NCBI GenBank assembly: GCA_963942565.1
Contig: OZ012688.1
Coordinates: forward strand, 24,222,275 to 24,286,274
Direction: 5' to 3'
Source of the DNA: Maea johnstoni
Taxonomy: Eukaryota; Annelida; Polychaeta; Spionida; Magelonidae
Length of the DNA: 64,000 nt
A model generated the notes under the pieces. That model ran no database searches. It saw only the letters and a program-made list of their open reading frames with translations, and was not told where the DNA came from. Of the stretch, positions 63,996 through 64,000 are shown one piece after another. How positions within the stretch are numbered: the stretch's first letter is position 1; every line of letters begins with the position of its first letter. Made by a program: the position numbers and the translations under genes.

Positions 63996-64000
63996 TCTTT

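Overview
The window is animal nuclear DNA, most likely from a marine invertebrate (a non-vertebrate deuterostome or a lophotrochozoan; the species cannot be fixed from sequence alone). The grounds are GT-AG introns, two recognisable metazoan genes, a CR1/L2-type LINE end with an ATT-repeat tail, tRNA-derived SINEs, many short terminal-inverted-repeat (TIR) DNA transposons with clean target-site duplications (TSDs), and long microsatellites. Gene density is very low, and most small open frames are chance frames or frames inside repeats.

Left part (1-6800): the first two coding exons of a coactosin-like (COTL1) actin-binding gene lie on the minus strand (3897-3824 and 3626-3544); the rest of that gene lies off the left edge or in unrecognised sequence. 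Two copies of a tRNA-headed SINE flank these exons. From 6800 to 42600 I find no confident host gene. This stretch holds a 5'-truncated LINE interrupted by a 569-bp near-palindromic element, a 511-bp element with poly-G/poly-C ends, three MITEs with TA target sites, one of them inside a TTA microsatellite, several MITEs flanked by TTAA, hAT-like MITEs, a 465-bp TTA-flanked MITE, a 67-bp-arm hairpin, and minisatellites of 32, 69, 100 and 138 bp.

Right part (42600-64000): a GC-richer leader precedes the large coding exon (43535-44779) of an SLC52-family riboflavin transporter. It ends at a consensus splice donor, and the last exon is not in the window. The following intron holds TTAA and hAT MITEs, then a 2,517-bp TIR transposon (46094-48610) with its own TATA box, an intronless 246-codon gene of unknown family, a polyadenylation signal and about 13 copies of a 21-bp palindrome near its ends. 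The window closes with a 14.36-kb satellite (49640-63995) of about 142 monomers of 101 bp, with nested higher-order periods of 909, 2,222 and 6,363 bp.

The two items most worth a second look are the 246-codon transposon with its palindrome arrays, together with its internally deleted derivative at 36671-37135, and the exact 101-bp satellite. The satellite monomer, a 138-bp minisatellite and a dispersed SINE appear to share a tRNA-like box A core.
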